The notes under the pieces are model-generated. The model ran no database searches and was not told the origin of the DNA. It was given only the letters and a program-made list of their open reading frames with translations. 64,000 nt of DNA from Sinomicrobium kalidii. GTDB lineage: Bacteria; Bacteroidota; Bacteroidia; Flavobacteriales; Flavobacteriaceae. The stretch is from contig NZ_CP089211.1 of assembly GCF_021183825.1 (NCBI RefSeq), positions 5,066,501-5,130,500 on the forward strand, written 5' to 3'. A program made the position numbers and the translations under genes. This document shows positions 27,116-35,793 of the stretch, one piece after another; position 1 is the first letter of the stretch; each line of letters begins with the position of its first letter.

Positions 27116-28711
27116 TTAATATCTTCCGTTTACGATCTCTTCTATCAGTAAACCTTCTGCTGCCGATATCCGGGTGCGCTGACGGCTTAGATTGGTGGGC
27201 ATAATGCTGTCATTTGTAATGATGGAATTGAGATTTACCATATCATCTTCAACAACCTGGCTAAAGGAAGCCCCGTCGTTAAGCCTGTTCCGGATGAGTT
27301 GCCGTGCTTCCACTAACAGATCGTGTATCCTGCTGCCAAAGGCCGCTTGTGTCCATGCGCGTTTGGCATCGCTGTTCATCCTGTCGAGCAGCATCCGGCG
27401 TTGTTCCGCAGTAAATCCGTTTCTGAATTCGTGATTGTGGAACCGCCGTAAGAACCTGCGGTGTCTCATTCTTATTTCAACGATAAAAGCGGCGAGCAGG
27501 TCCCTTTCCCTCAGGTACGCGGGATGTACATTTCTTCTGAATGACCCGGAAACCCTTGAGTTTCCCACAACGGGCTGTACTTCGTTACGGATGGAAGACG
27601 GGAAATACCTTTTGTAGTCGTACACCCAGTCAAGTCCGGACCGGCCTTCGGTATGCGCGTCCCTTCCCGCAGTTACGATCCTTCTTTCGGACCGGGAAAT
27701 TGCCGTTCTTACACCCGATTCCCTGATAGCCACTGCCAGGGCAAAAGCAATATCGATCTGGTTTCTGTCCTGGTGCGAGCGTTCGTCCCGGTCTTCGGTA
27801 AAGAGCCGGATGGTATTCCTGATATGCCGGTCTGTATCTTCGTTTTCCAGTTGTTCCAATAACTGGTTTATACGCTCAACTTCGAGATTTCGGCGCAATC
27901 TGCCCCTGGAGGTGGTCACCAAAAAACCGTCGTCGGGAATCCGCATTCTTCGCTTTACCCGTTGTACCTGCGATTGGGTGAGGGACGCCGGGGAAACCGG
28001 GGTATCCCACGAATCCGTATCCTGATCCGGGGCTTCGTCATCATAGACTTCATCCCTTACCGGGGCGTCATACATATCGCCATATACTTCTTCTTCCGTA
28101 AAGGTCATATCGGCAGTATTATCGCCATATACCTCTTCTTCCGTAAAAGTCATATCGGCTTCGGGCTGGCTGTCACCGTTTCCTTTGGAAGTATTTCTCC
28201 GGTTGTCGGTTTGTGGTTGTTTGCTTATTTCCTCACTTTCGTCACTATCATCATAAGGAGGGTCATTTATGGGTTCGTTATCATAGGGGGAGCCTCCTTT
28301 TTCGTAATCGTCTCCTCCTTTTGACGGGGAACCGCCATAATCGTCATTATACGAATCATTTCCTTTGGAATAACGGTCATCGTTATAGGAAGAACCTCCC
28401 TTTCCATATGCCCCTCCATCATCATAGTGCCCTCCTTTTGACGGGGAACTATCATAATCGTCATTGTAGGGATCATTTCCTTTGGAATAGCGGTTATCCT
28501 CATAGGAAGAGCCTCCTTTCCCGTAACCACCATCATCATAATGCCCTCCTTTTGACGGAGAACTGTTATAATTGTCATTATAGGAGTCATTTCCTTTGGA
28601 ATAACGATCATTGTCATAAGAGGAACCTCCTTTTCCATGGCCCCCTCCTTTTGATGAGGACGACCTGTAATTTTTATTACCACTGTTTTTACTTGTTCTT
28701 TTAGCTGTCAT
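27116..28711 (-). CDS. eCIS-associated protein with Gly/Ser/Tyr/Asp-rich tandem repeats
   Basis: A 531-residue protein not recognised. Residues 27-137 are three tandem repeats of 38, 39 and 34 residues, each with KGGSSY...RYSKGND.YND.Y...PSKGG, plus a partial fourth unit. Residues about 185-215 hold a second duplication, DMTFTEEEVYGD twice with a 15-residue period. The C-terminal half (from about 245) is a normal, Arg-rich, mainly helical domain with IAFALAVAIRESGV and TAGRDAHTEGRSGLDWVYDY; the glutamate-containing RESG followed by an aromatic-rich segment faintly recalls lysozyme-like folds, but this is speculation. No signal peptide. It is 15 bp after the preceding accessory gene. Confidence 0.6.
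   Translation of the reverse strand: MTAKRTSKNSGNKNYRSSSSKGGGHGKGGSSYDNDRYSKGNDSYNDNYNSSPSKGGHYDDGGYGKGGSSYEDNRYSKGNDPYNDDYDSSPSKGGHYDDGGAYGKGGSSYNDDRYSKGNDSYNDDYGGSPSKGGDDYEKGGSPYDNEPINDPPYDDSDESEEISKQPQTDNRRNTSKGNGDSQPEADMTFTEEEVYGDNTADMTFTEEEVYGDMYDAPVRDEVYDDEAPDQDTDSWDTPVSPASLTQSQVQRVKRRMRIPDDGFLVTTSRGRLRRNLEVERINQLLEQLENEDTDRHIRNTIRLFTEDRDERSHQDRNQIDIAFALAVAIRESGVRTAISRSERRIVTAGRDAHTEGRSGLDWVYDYKRYFPSSIRNEVQPVVGNSRVSGSFRRNVHPAYLRERDLLAAFIVEIRMRHRRFLRRFHNHEFRNGFTAEQRRMLLDRMNSDAKRAWTQAAFGSRIHDLLVEARQLIRNRLNDGASFSQVVEDDMVNLNSIITNDSIMPTNLSRQRTRISAAEGLLIEEIVNGRY
28270..28633 (-). repeat. Tandem repeats of 102-117 bp inside the low-complexity gene
   Basis: Three in-frame coding units at 28520-28633, 28403-28519 and 28301-28402, plus a partial fourth. 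The units differ by synonymous and small non-synonymous changes, so they are an older in-frame duplication, not an assembly artefact. Confidence 0.85.
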
Positions 28712-28726
28712 GACTTTATTTTTTTG

Positions 28727-30496
28727 TTAGATATAATCTGCGTCTTTTATCGGGTTGGGAAAAGGCGCTATCTTTTTTGCCACCACACCGATAAGCTGAA
28801 GACCTTCTACATTGATTTCTTCTGTTTTTTCTGCTTCTTTTTCCAGGTTGATATGTCTGCGGAATAGCTTGGTTTTCTCCCGGGAGGACAATGCAAATGT
28901 TATTTTTAAAGGTTTGTACCCGGAAACATTTACCTGCAATTCATACCTTTTTTTCGCAATTAGGTCCGCAATGAGGATATTTATTTGTTTGTTGGAAAAT
29001 GTAATTTTAGCCGGCTTGTTATTGATAAGTATTTTTATATCATGAGGGGTGACTTTTACGGGGGTACGGGTGCCCTTTTCAGTAAAAATAAATTCACTTC
29101 TAACCTTGTGGAAAACAATTTTTTTAGAAAGTAACACGGGATTCATGGCCTTTAAAAATGTTTTGGGAATGGCCTTAACTTGCCTTTTCGGCTCCGTTTT
29201 TACCTTTACCTTTGTTTGCAGGCGGGGAGCGAGGGTAACAAACTGGCGTTGTTTTTTTGCAATAATGTTTTTTGCGCTTTTTCCGCTTCTTTTCTCTTTG
29301 CTTTCCAGTTTGGCCGCTACATTCACTACGGTCTTTCTGTCGATGTTCAGTGCGGTGTTTACCGATTTTAACCGGAGGTTTTGCCCGGCTTTTAACTGTG
29401 CGGTGTTAATAATAAAAGGCCCTAAATTCTGTATTTGATCTTTTTGTAAAAGCCTTTGGTTCTTTTGGGATTGCCGGGGCAATTTAATAGTGACATTCCT
29501 GATAAAAATAAGTTTGCTGGTGATTTTTGGGATATGGACCTCTTCCTTGTTCAGAATATGGATATTCCAAAAAGGGGAGCGCAGAACAGATTCGTCAAAC
29601 CAGGGCCTTGTAATATGAGCAAACAAGAGTTCAAATTCTATTTTTTCGATGTCGATATCGGCGAGTTCGGAACCTCCGAAAACCTCACTGTATTCCTGTT
29701 CATTTACACTTTCTAACAGTGTGTTTAGTTCCTGTTTGCCGATCTCAATTTTTTTCCAGTCTACCTCGTTTCCCCTGTACAGATTGTTTGGGGTACAACT
29801 GGTGTAATAAAAAGTCTCTTCTATACGGGTTCTCCTGGAGCTTTCTAATTTGCTTTTAGTGTCTATAAACCGGTTCATAAATCTTTTAAACTCATCTTTT
29901 ATGATGACGAGGATCTCTTTTTCCACCTTGTCTTTGTTCCCTGCATCTGTCCATTCCTTTTCGATCTTTTTAAGGTTTTGTTCTTTCATTTCTATTTCCA
30001 GGGAAGTTGTGGTTTCATCAGAAGAACTTGTATTTTGCTGTAATTCGTTTATTTCTTCCTTTAGCTTTTTTTGGAGTTTGCGGAAAGACCGGTACGTATC
30101 ATATGCTTCACCCTCCAGGGTATTGATGGCTTTTTCAAATACGGGATGGCCATAAAGCATGTTTATGGTCAGGGTGTCGGGGTCCATAAGCCTAAGGCCG
30201 TGGAGGATGGTACCATAGGCATTGAACAGGTAATCTTTTTGATCGCCGGAAATGGTCCAGAAATTATTTTCCCTGGGGAGTGTGTTTGCCATCTGGGAAA
30301 ATTCGTAGAGCTCATCGAGATAGGTACGGGCTTCTTCGGCGGCACTATTGGTATCCAGGAATAAGAAATCGTCGTAATCAAATCCGGTGGAGAAAGGGGA
30401 AAAGACCAACTGGTATTTCTCCTTGTTCTCCTCCCGGAGGTGATTTTTTACAAAATCTTCCTTGATCTTGGTGAATATGGTAGCTAATTGTGACAT
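28727..30496 (-). CDS. eCIS accessory protein, paralogue A
   Basis: A 589-residue cytoplasmic-type protein of unknown function. The N-terminal half is helical with a coiled coil (about 130-215). The C-terminal half shares an ordered set of motifs with the 512-residue upstream neighbour: FYYTSCTPNNLY, ITRPWFDESVLRSPFW, then KLIFIRNV, and near the end VEGLQLIGVVAKKI. Between the last two blocks it has an extra basic stretch and a small beta domain (about 470-550, with ELQVNVSGYKPLKITF, PEGA-like). The pair is therefore related by duplication followed by an insertion. Confidence 0.6.
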   Translation of the reverse strand: MSQLATIFTKIKEDFVKNHLREENKEKYQLVFSPFSTGFDYDDFLFLDTNSAAEEARTYLDELYEFSQMANTLPRENNFWTISGDQKDYLFNAYGTILHGLRLMDPDTLTINMLYGHPVFEKAINTLEGEAYDTYRSFRKLQKKLKEEINELQQNTSSSDETTTSLEIEMKEQNLKKIEKEWTDAGNKDKVEKEILVIIKDEFKRFMNRFIDTKSKLESSRRTRIEETFYYTSCTPNNLYRGNEVDWKKIEIGKQELNTLLESVNEQEYSEVFGGSELADIDIEKIEFELLFAHITRPWFDESVLRSPFWNIHILNKEEVHIPKITSKLIFIRNVTIKLPRQSQKNQRLLQKDQIQNLGPFIINTAQLKAGQNLRLKSVNTALNIDRKTVVNVAAKLESKEKRSGKSAKNIIAKKQRQFVTLAPRLQTKVKVKTEPKRQVKAIPKTFLKAMNPVLLSKKIVFHKVRSEFIFTEKGTRTPVKVTPHDIKILINNKPAKITFSNKQINILIADLIAKKRYELQVNVSGYKPLKITFALSSREKTKLFRRHINLEKEAEKTEEINVEGLQLIGVVAKKIAPFPNPIKDADYI

Positions 30497-30550
30497 CGGT
30501 TATTAGGTTAGCAGATTACCGGATTAGTTGATTAACACTCATTAACTTAA

Positions 30551-30612
30551 TCCTGGAGTCGTGGAGTTGATGCGTAGAGCGAACTAAAAAACTCCAGGAC
30601 TCATCAACTCCA
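30551..30612. repeat. Two interleaved inverted repeats between the paralogues
   Basis: TCCTGGAGT (30551-30559) pairs with ACTCCAGGA (30591-30599); TGGAGTTGATG (30562-30572) pairs with CATCAACTCCA (30602-30612). The two pairs interleave, so both can form together only as a pseudoknot; otherwise they are alternative hairpins. They fill most of the 120-bp gap between two co-directional genes. Confidence 0.7.
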
Positions 30613-30616
30613 TAAC

Positions 30617-32155
30617 TTACACCCATTCCTCCACATTAGGTTTGGCATCGGGAGATTTGGGCAGGATATGGCATTTAAAACCGATTAACTGCATCCCTTT
30701 GATCTTTATACCTTGCGAGTCGCTTTCAAAGTCCATATTTCGTTCCTGGCTGTTGGTTTCATATTTGCCTCCGGCGTGAAAAGGGCCCCAGGAAACAAAT
30801 CCGCCGCCACTGTTGCTTTCCATTTCACTGGTTATTTCGGAGTGGCTTTCGCCAAAATGCAGGAAAAGATCTTTGACAAAAATGGCTGTTGTGGTATAAG
30901 CCGGGATCATTCCGCTGGGAGGGGTTTCCCCGTCAGAGACCATATTGTCCTTAAACTCGGGGTTATTAATATCAAACCTCCAGTATTTGCTGGTCAGGTA
31001 GTTTACGTTGTACCAGGGACGTACAATGGGCACCTGGCATATTTTGAACCGCAGGCTGAACCGGGAAGTATCGATCTTTGTCTTGCTTTTGGTTTCTTTA
31101 TGGCTTCCGCGGGCGCCTATACTGACAAAACCGAGAGAGAAGCCACCACCTCCGCCACCTTTTTTGGAATCGAACTTGTAGTTCGACTGGTAATCGGTAC
31201 TGCTGAACGTAAATTCGGTCCAACCGTTATCGGTTTCGGCAAAACCGCCGGGCAGGAGGGAGGTATAGTAAAAATCGGAGCCGGAAGCTATACCGGTAAG
31301 CCTGGCCTTTTCCATATCGTCTATGTACTGTTGCTTTAAGGTAAGCATGCTCCGGCCTTCTACCTGGGCTATAAATGCGGCGATCTGGTCGTATTCTTCC
31401 TTAAAGCCGTTGGTGATCCAGTCGTTTTTGGCCGCCATGACCTTATTGCGCAGAATGGGAGCGTTTAAACTCCAGAAATGAACGGCCGCAGGGTCTTTAC
31501 CGGCCAGGGCATTTACCCGGTGGCTGTTGTATTCCAGTGCGGCGTTCATATACTGCTGCATTTTTTCATTGTACATTTTTACCAGGGGAGTTTCCTGTAT
31601 AACTTCTTCCTCTTCTTCGGTAACGATATTCTTCTTTATTTTTTTCTCCTGAAGGAGTCCGCGAAGGCGTTCTATTTTGGCCTTCGTTTTTTCATCGGGC
31701 TCAAAATTGGCCACCTGGCTGAACTTCAGGATGTGCCGGTAAGCCAGGGATAGAGAATTTTCCTGGTTCCACACATTCATGGTAACGTCACCTGTTACCC
31801 CACTGGTATCAGGAACCATATCGCACAGGCGTGCCAGGTTTTCGGCCTGCATGTATTTTCGGTTGACATCCTGGGCCAGTAACTGGTTGATCTCTTCAGA
31901 TGTTTTTTCTTTGGGTTTTGATTTTTTTCCGTCTTCGCCTTCGTTTTCCTCTTCTTTTTCGGGTTCCCTTATGACCCCGGTAAGTCCGGTAGATAAGAAT
32001 TCCAACTCTTCTTTCGGGTAAGGCATCCCAACAGAGAGCCATGCTAAGTAATTGTCATCTGACTTGGGGACAACATCATCTCCATTGGTCAGGATGTCAT
32101 ATAATTTGCCTAAAACGGAATTCATTAGTTTTTCCGGTAATACTTTATTCTCCAT
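30617..32155 (-). CDS. eCIS accessory protein, paralogue B
   Basis: A 512-residue protein of unknown function. The N-terminal half is helical and acidic/lysine-rich (about 70-95 and 180-200). The C-terminal half has FYYTSLLPGGFA, a Gly-rich loop (GGGGGGFSLG, about 335), IVRPWYNVNYLTSKYW, TTAIFVKDLFL and IKGMQLIGFKC. The same motifs occur in the same order in the 589-residue neighbour. No signal peptide or TM helix. Alternating hydrophobic strands around residues 310-480 suggest a large beta domain, and a membrane-inserting or structural accessory role is conceivable, but I see no diagnostic motif. Confidence 0.6.
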   Translation of the reverse strand: MENKVLPEKLMNSVLGKLYDILTNGDDVVPKSDDNYLAWLSVGMPYPKEELEFLSTGLTGVIREPEKEEENEGEDGKKSKPKEKTSEEINQLLAQDVNRKYMQAENLARLCDMVPDTSGVTGDVTMNVWNQENSLSLAYRHILKFSQVANFEPDEKTKAKIERLRGLLQEKKIKKNIVTEEEEEVIQETPLVKMYNEKMQQYMNAALEYNSHRVNALAGKDPAAVHFWSLNAPILRNKVMAAKNDWITNGFKEEYDQIAAFIAQVEGRSMLTLKQQYIDDMEKARLTGIASGSDFYYTSLLPGGFAETDNGWTEFTFSSTDYQSNYKFDSKKGGGGGGFSLGFVSIGARGSHKETKSKTKIDTSRFSLRFKICQVPIVRPWYNVNYLTSKYWRFDINNPEFKDNMVSDGETPPSGMIPAYTTTAIFVKDLFLHFGESHSEITSEMESNSGGGFVSWGPFHAGGKYETNSQERNMDFESDSQGIKIKGMQLIGFKCHILPKSPDAKPNVEEWV

Positions 32156-32239
32156 GATTTCTATGTTTACGTTATTCAGTTGTTTAATTATTTGGTTATT
32201 AGGTTAATAAGTTATTTAGTCAATAACGAATAACCTCAT

Positions 32240-32908
32240 CTATTGCTGGTTTAACAATTCGGTTAAATGTTCTCTCGTGGCTTTATCGAAAACACCGTTG
32301 ATGGTCAACGATCGGTCGGAAGCCTGGAAATCTTTGAGTGCCTGTTCCGTTTTGGGTCCGAAAATCCCGTCGGAAGTTCCCGGGTTATATCCCAATTGTT
32401 TAAGGGCATCCTGCAACCGGGCTACTTCTGTCCCGGTATGGCCCTTCTTCAGGTTTTTCCGGGAAAAACTGACATTTCCACCAGGACGAAGCCTTCTAAA
32501 GCCCAATAATTTATCGGAAGTTTTGGCTGTTACAGAGACCTGGTTGCCCTGGTTGCCCCCCAGGCAATATATTCTGCTGCCATTGGATGAAAAACCGAGA
32601 AATATGCCTACATGGCCTTTCCACGAATTGCGGCTTTCACGCCAAAAGACGACAACATCACCGGGTTCGGGGTTGTTTACCGGAAAGCCTGCATTTAGCC
32701 ACGACCTTGCCGAAAGGCTATTTGATTTTTCCAGTCCGGCCTTGAATGCCACCCAGTTTACGAACAGGCTGCACCAGGCGGTTTCGTCTGATGTATAATT
32801 CGGAAAACCCGCCTCCCGGGCATACTTTAATATTTGTGGGTTTGCATCGCTTCCGGACACTTCCTTTACACCGATTTCATTTGTGGCTATTTGCAGAATA
32901 TTTTTCAT
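32240..32908 (-). CDS. CHAP-type peptidoglycan peptidase (TIGR02594) with peptidoglycan-binding domain
   Basis: A 222-residue protein. The N-terminal CHAP/NlpC-like domain has the family pattern TNEIGVKEVSG, ETAWCSLFVNWV with catalytic C46, ARSWLNAG, and GHVGIFLG with H99. The C-terminal PG_binding_1 domain (about 150-222) reads VARLQDALKQLGYNPGTSDG and FGPKTEQALKDFQ. There is no signal peptide, so it acts from the cytoplasm or is carried by the particle. In this context it could lyse producer cells to free the particles or locally open cell walls (inference). It has its own putative promoter at 32996-33063, matching that of the structural operon. Confidence 0.88.
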   Translation of the reverse strand: MKNILQIATNEIGVKEVSGSDANPQILKYAREAGFPNYTSDETAWCSLFVNWVAFKAGLEKSNSLSARSWLNAGFPVNNPEPGDVVVFWRESRNSWKGHVGIFLGFSSNGSRIYCLGGNQGNQVSVTAKTSDKLLGFRRLRPGGNVSFSRKNLKKGHTGTEVARLQDALKQLGYNPGTSDGIFGPKTEQALKDFQASDRSLTINGVFDKATREHLTELLNQQ

Positions 32909-32966
32909 AATTATTGATTTTCAAGGTTTGATCCCAATTCGGTAAAATTGCAGACAAATAGTGTCC

Positions 32967-32980
32967 GCTGTCCGGACAGC
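32967..32980. promoter_or_regulatory. Perfect 14-bp palindrome in the CHAP gene leader
   Basis: GCTGTCCGGACAGC is self-complementary. It would lie about 10-20 bases after the predicted transcription start and 59 bases before the ATG, as an operator or small RNA hairpin. Confidence 0.5.
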
Positions 32981-32995
32981 TTTAGATTATGAAGT

Positions 32996-33063
32996 CAAAG
33001 TTATAGTGCTATAGATACAGGTTCAAGGGTGGTTTTCCCTGATATGACCGGGGAAAAACCCCC
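32996..33063 (-). promoter_or_regulatory. Putative promoter B with two upstream GGGG/CCCC boxes, for the CHAP gene
   Basis: Minus strand: box 1 GGGGGTTTTTCCCC (33050-33063), a 10-nt spacer, box 2 GGGAAAACCACCC running into CTTG (33024-33039), then 20 nt, then the -7 element TAACTTTG (32996-33003). The TTG ending box 2 serves as the -33 element. Promoter A at 60171-60238 has the same parts with identical 10- and 20-nt spacings, which is the main support. Predicted start of transcription is about 32989. Confidence 0.6.
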
Positions 33064-33317
33064 TTTTTTTAGTTTCGGAGTCTTAGAGTTTTGAAGTTGG
33101 AGGATATAAAACAGCAAACCGTCGGCTGTCAAATCATGACTGGCAACCGGTAACGGGCAATAAACCTTAAATAAAATAAGGGGGCTGTTCGTTGCAAACG
33201 AGCGCCAGGCGTGCCAGAAGGCGGTGGAGAGTCAATTGCCTGCCGGCATCAAATCTTAGACACCGGTTGTGGAAACCAGGTCTTAAATCATAAATCTATA
33301 CGTCTTACATCCGGCAA
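33064..33317. other. Intergenic stretch between the CHAP promoter and the ATPase gene
   Basis: Together with promoter B and its leader this makes a 409-bp gene-free region. I see no gene on either strand. It contains a T-run after box 1, several imperfect short repeats and the spacer motif TACGTCTTACATCC near 33298. Confidence 0.5.
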
Positions 33318-34634
33318 TCATAACATTTTACCTTCCTTGACATATTCCTTTTTTATACCGTTGATAAGATCTTCAAGCCGGATTGTTTTCTGTTGCTGTT
33401 CTATGGTTCTGAGACAGGTATACTGGATGATATTTACGATATTGGCGCCGGTAATGTCGTATTTCCGGGAGAGTTCCTTAAGGCACACTTCCCCGGTAAG
33501 CGGGATATTTTTCGGAAGGTTGTTTTGCCATAATTGCAGGCGTTCGGCATACGTGGGCATGTCAAAATCGATAATGGATTGAAAACGCCTGCTGAATGCC
33601 GTATCGATATTGCTCTTGAGGTTGGAAGCCAGTATGACCAGGCCCGGATGGGATTCTATGCGCTGCAATAAATAGGAGACTTCCTGGTTGGCATACTTGT
33701 CATGCGCATCGCGTACATTGGTACGTTTGCCGAAAATGGCATCGGCTTCGTCAAAGAACAATATCCAGTCTTTGTTAGTGGCCTTGTCAAACAGGGTCGA
33801 AAGGTTTTTTTCGGTTTCGCCGATGTATTTGGAAACGACAAGCGACAGGTCTATACGGTAGACATCCCGGCCGGTATATTTGCCCAATAAACTGGCCGTA
33901 AGGGTTTTTCCTGTTCCCGGAGGACCGTAAAACATAACCCGGAACCCCGGTTTTATCTTTCCTTTCATGTTCCACTCGTTCAGCAGGATGTCATTGTACT
34001 GCAGCCAGACTTCTATTTCTTTGACCGCACTTAATGTTTTATCATTCAGTACCAGGTCTTCCCATTCCAGTTCGGTTTCCAGTAACTGGGCGGGAAAGTT
34101 GGCGCTGAGTTTGGGTTTAAGGATGTTGCCTGTAGTCAGCAGTTCAACATATTCTTCATCTACGATCAGTCTTCCGCTCATTTTGGGTTCGCCCAAAAGT
34201 ACTTCTTCCAGCGACAAGATGCCTTTTCGGAACAAACAGGATGTGCCGTGTATATAATCTGTGGCTTGTATACGGTTTTCCATATCCTCACCTGCCAGGA
34301 GGAACAGGGCGGTTTCTCCGGTGGGAAGGATTCCCCGGTGATTTTTGGCCTTAACCCCGCCAAAGAGGGGAAATTCCCCGCCACCGGGCATAAATCCGGA
34401 TACGATATCAACGAGATAACTGGGAGACAAGTGAGGGACAAGGGCAAGGAGAAGGAGCAGCACATCGCGGTCATCCAGGTGGCGCTCAATTATAAAACGA
34501 AAAAGGGGAGAGGCAGGGTCGGATTCGTCTTTTGGCAGCTCTACCCCGGGCTTTACCATATCTTCCCCCGTACCAAAGGCCTTGTGCATCTGGTATTCGA
34601 AGCTGTTTTTTAATATGTTGAAGAGTTGTTTCAT
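33318..34634 (-). CDS. eCIS AAA+ ATPase (Afp15/Pvc15-like)
   Basis: A 438-residue AAA+ protein, the ATPase found in nearly all eCIS loci and thought to act in particle assembly or effector loading. Walker A GPPGTGKT is at about 237-244, Walker B LFFDEADAIFG near 295, and the second region of homology carries SNLKSNIDTAFSRRFQ. The N-terminal 200 residues are the family-specific part. I start at ATG 34634 (MKQLFNILKN); upstream in-frame sequence to 34730 is intergenic. It lies 102 bp after the immunity-like gene. Confidence 0.92.
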   Translation of the reverse strand: MKQLFNILKNSFEYQMHKAFGTGEDMVKPGVELPKDESDPASPLFRFIIERHLDDRDVLLLLLALVPHLSPSYLVDIVSGFMPGGGEFPLFGGVKAKNHRGILPTGETALFLLAGEDMENRIQATDYIHGTSCLFRKGILSLEEVLLGEPKMSGRLIVDEEYVELLTTGNILKPKLSANFPAQLLETELEWEDLVLNDKTLSAVKEIEVWLQYNDILLNEWNMKGKIKPGFRVMFYGPPGTGKTLTASLLGKYTGRDVYRIDLSLVVSKYIGETEKNLSTLFDKATNKDWILFFDEADAIFGKRTNVRDAHDKYANQEVSYLLQRIESHPGLVILASNLKSNIDTAFSRRFQSIIDFDMPTYAERLQLWQNNLPKNIPLTGEVCLKELSRKYDITGANIVNIIQYTCLRTIEQQQKTIRLEDLINGIKKEYVKEGKML

Positions 34635-34736
34635 TATTTGGTGTCGGGTTATTTTGTTAATGAAATAATGCCTCCTCTTGAAAGGAGTCGGGATGTGTAA
34701 CAACAAGTTATCGGACAACCCAATAACCAATTATCG

Positions 34737-35783
34737 TTATTTATGGTATAAAAAACCTTCATCGTCAATTTCATACTTATTTGAGTACAGATCATTTTTG
34801 TAGCAAAATAGCCAATCAAAAAAACCGGAAATATTAGTATGATACGGCCCCTCATTTTCCAGATAAATAATCTTTTGCTCTTTGGTTGTGCCATCAATTA
34901 AAATAAAATTCCCGCCGCTGTCTTCTGCAAAAGGTATCCAATAGGAGTCCCATGATTGTATTTTTCCTGTTTTCCATAGGTCTTCCATCATTTTCCAGTT
35001 ATCATAAATTTGATTCCGGGTTAACAGTTGATAGTCACTTACGGAAAGATTTGTGGTTAGCTTTGAGGTAAAATACTTCAGATCTTCTGGTATTCGAAGT
35101 TCGTTTATTTTGTTGTTTGCCAAATACTCACTTTTTTTTCTGTTAAGTTCTTTTGACAGGAATGTATTATGTTTTTTATGCCATTCTACAATTGCATTCC
35201 ATATGGAATCAATAGCAAGAGGTATTATCTTATGAGGTGAGCGATCTGTTTTTATGAGATGCTTTTGCCATAGTTCTTCAATCAGTGAAGGTTTTACCTT
35301 ATCAGGAATAAGTTTGAGTTCCAGGGTTTCGTTATCGTATAATGGTATTACATTGTAATAGTTAATGAAAATATCTCCTTCACCAATCGCAATTCCATTA
35401 TAAATGGTATCCCGGTAAACAAAAACCGAGGACATGTTGGCATAAGAAGGGATATCGTTAAAAATTGCAGCGTTGTGTATAGCTGCCGATCTTTTTATCA
35501 AATAGGTACCAAATACTTTTACGAAATCGACAGATTCTTTTATAACCGTTTCGTTAGTAGTATCTACAATAAGGATCAATTCACCCCGATTTTCTGTGTT
35601 ACCTTTCAAATGATCTACCAGGCCTGCGGTAATAATAAGCAATTCATTATTTTCACCTTTGACAGGATAATATATCAGCATTGAAAAAGATTGATCCCGA
35701 CTCGTATAAACAACATCTTCCTGATCAGGAATATCATATGCTGCAATAATGGCTTTTCTTATTTCTGTTGCTAAACGTTTCAT
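34737..35783 (-). CDS. SUFU-SUKH two-domain immunity-like protein
   Basis: A 348-residue cytoplasmic protein. The N-terminal half resembles SUFU domains (ELLIITAGLVDHL, GEGDIFINYYNVIPLYDNET). The C-terminal half resembles a SMI1/KNR4 (SUKH) domain (SWDSYWIPFAEDSGGNFI, IIYLENEGP, SGFFDWLFCY). Both families are known immunity proteins in bacterial polymorphic toxin systems, SUKH often against nucleases. It starts 10 bp after the stop of the nuclease-like effector, the position expected of a cognate immunity gene. Base composition is more A/T-rich than the baseplate genes. The domain calls are by eye. Confidence 0.68.
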   Translation of the reverse strand: MKRLATEIRKAIIAAYDIPDQEDVVYTSRDQSFSMLIYYPVKGENNELLIITAGLVDHLKGNTENRGELILIVDTTNETVIKESVDFVKVFGTYLIKRSAAIHNAAIFNDIPSYANMSSVFVYRDTIYNGIAIGEGDIFINYYNVIPLYDNETLELKLIPDKVKPSLIEELWQKHLIKTDRSPHKIIPLAIDSIWNAIVEWHKKHNTFLSKELNRKKSEYLANNKINELRIPEDLKYFTSKLTTNLSVSDYQLLTRNQIYDNWKMMEDLWKTGKIQSWDSYWIPFAEDSGGNFILIDGTTKEQKIIYLENEGPYHTNISGFFDWLFCYKNDLYSNKYEIDDEGFLYHK

Positions 35784-35793
35784 GTTTTATAAA

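Noticed and set aside
28270..28633. Regular repeats that might suggest a CRISPR array
   Set aside because: The period is 102-117 bp without unique spacers, the frame is open throughout and the units encode a protein repeat.
33050..33070. GGGG-A5-CCCCC followed by a T-run as a plus-strand terminator
   Set aside because: No plus-strand gene ends there, and the same box recurs with identical spacing in promoter A, so an operator is the better reading.
33211..33582. 123-codon plus-strand frame at the end of the ATPase gene
   Set aside because: Most of it is antisense to the conserved ATPase C-terminus and the translation shows no domain.
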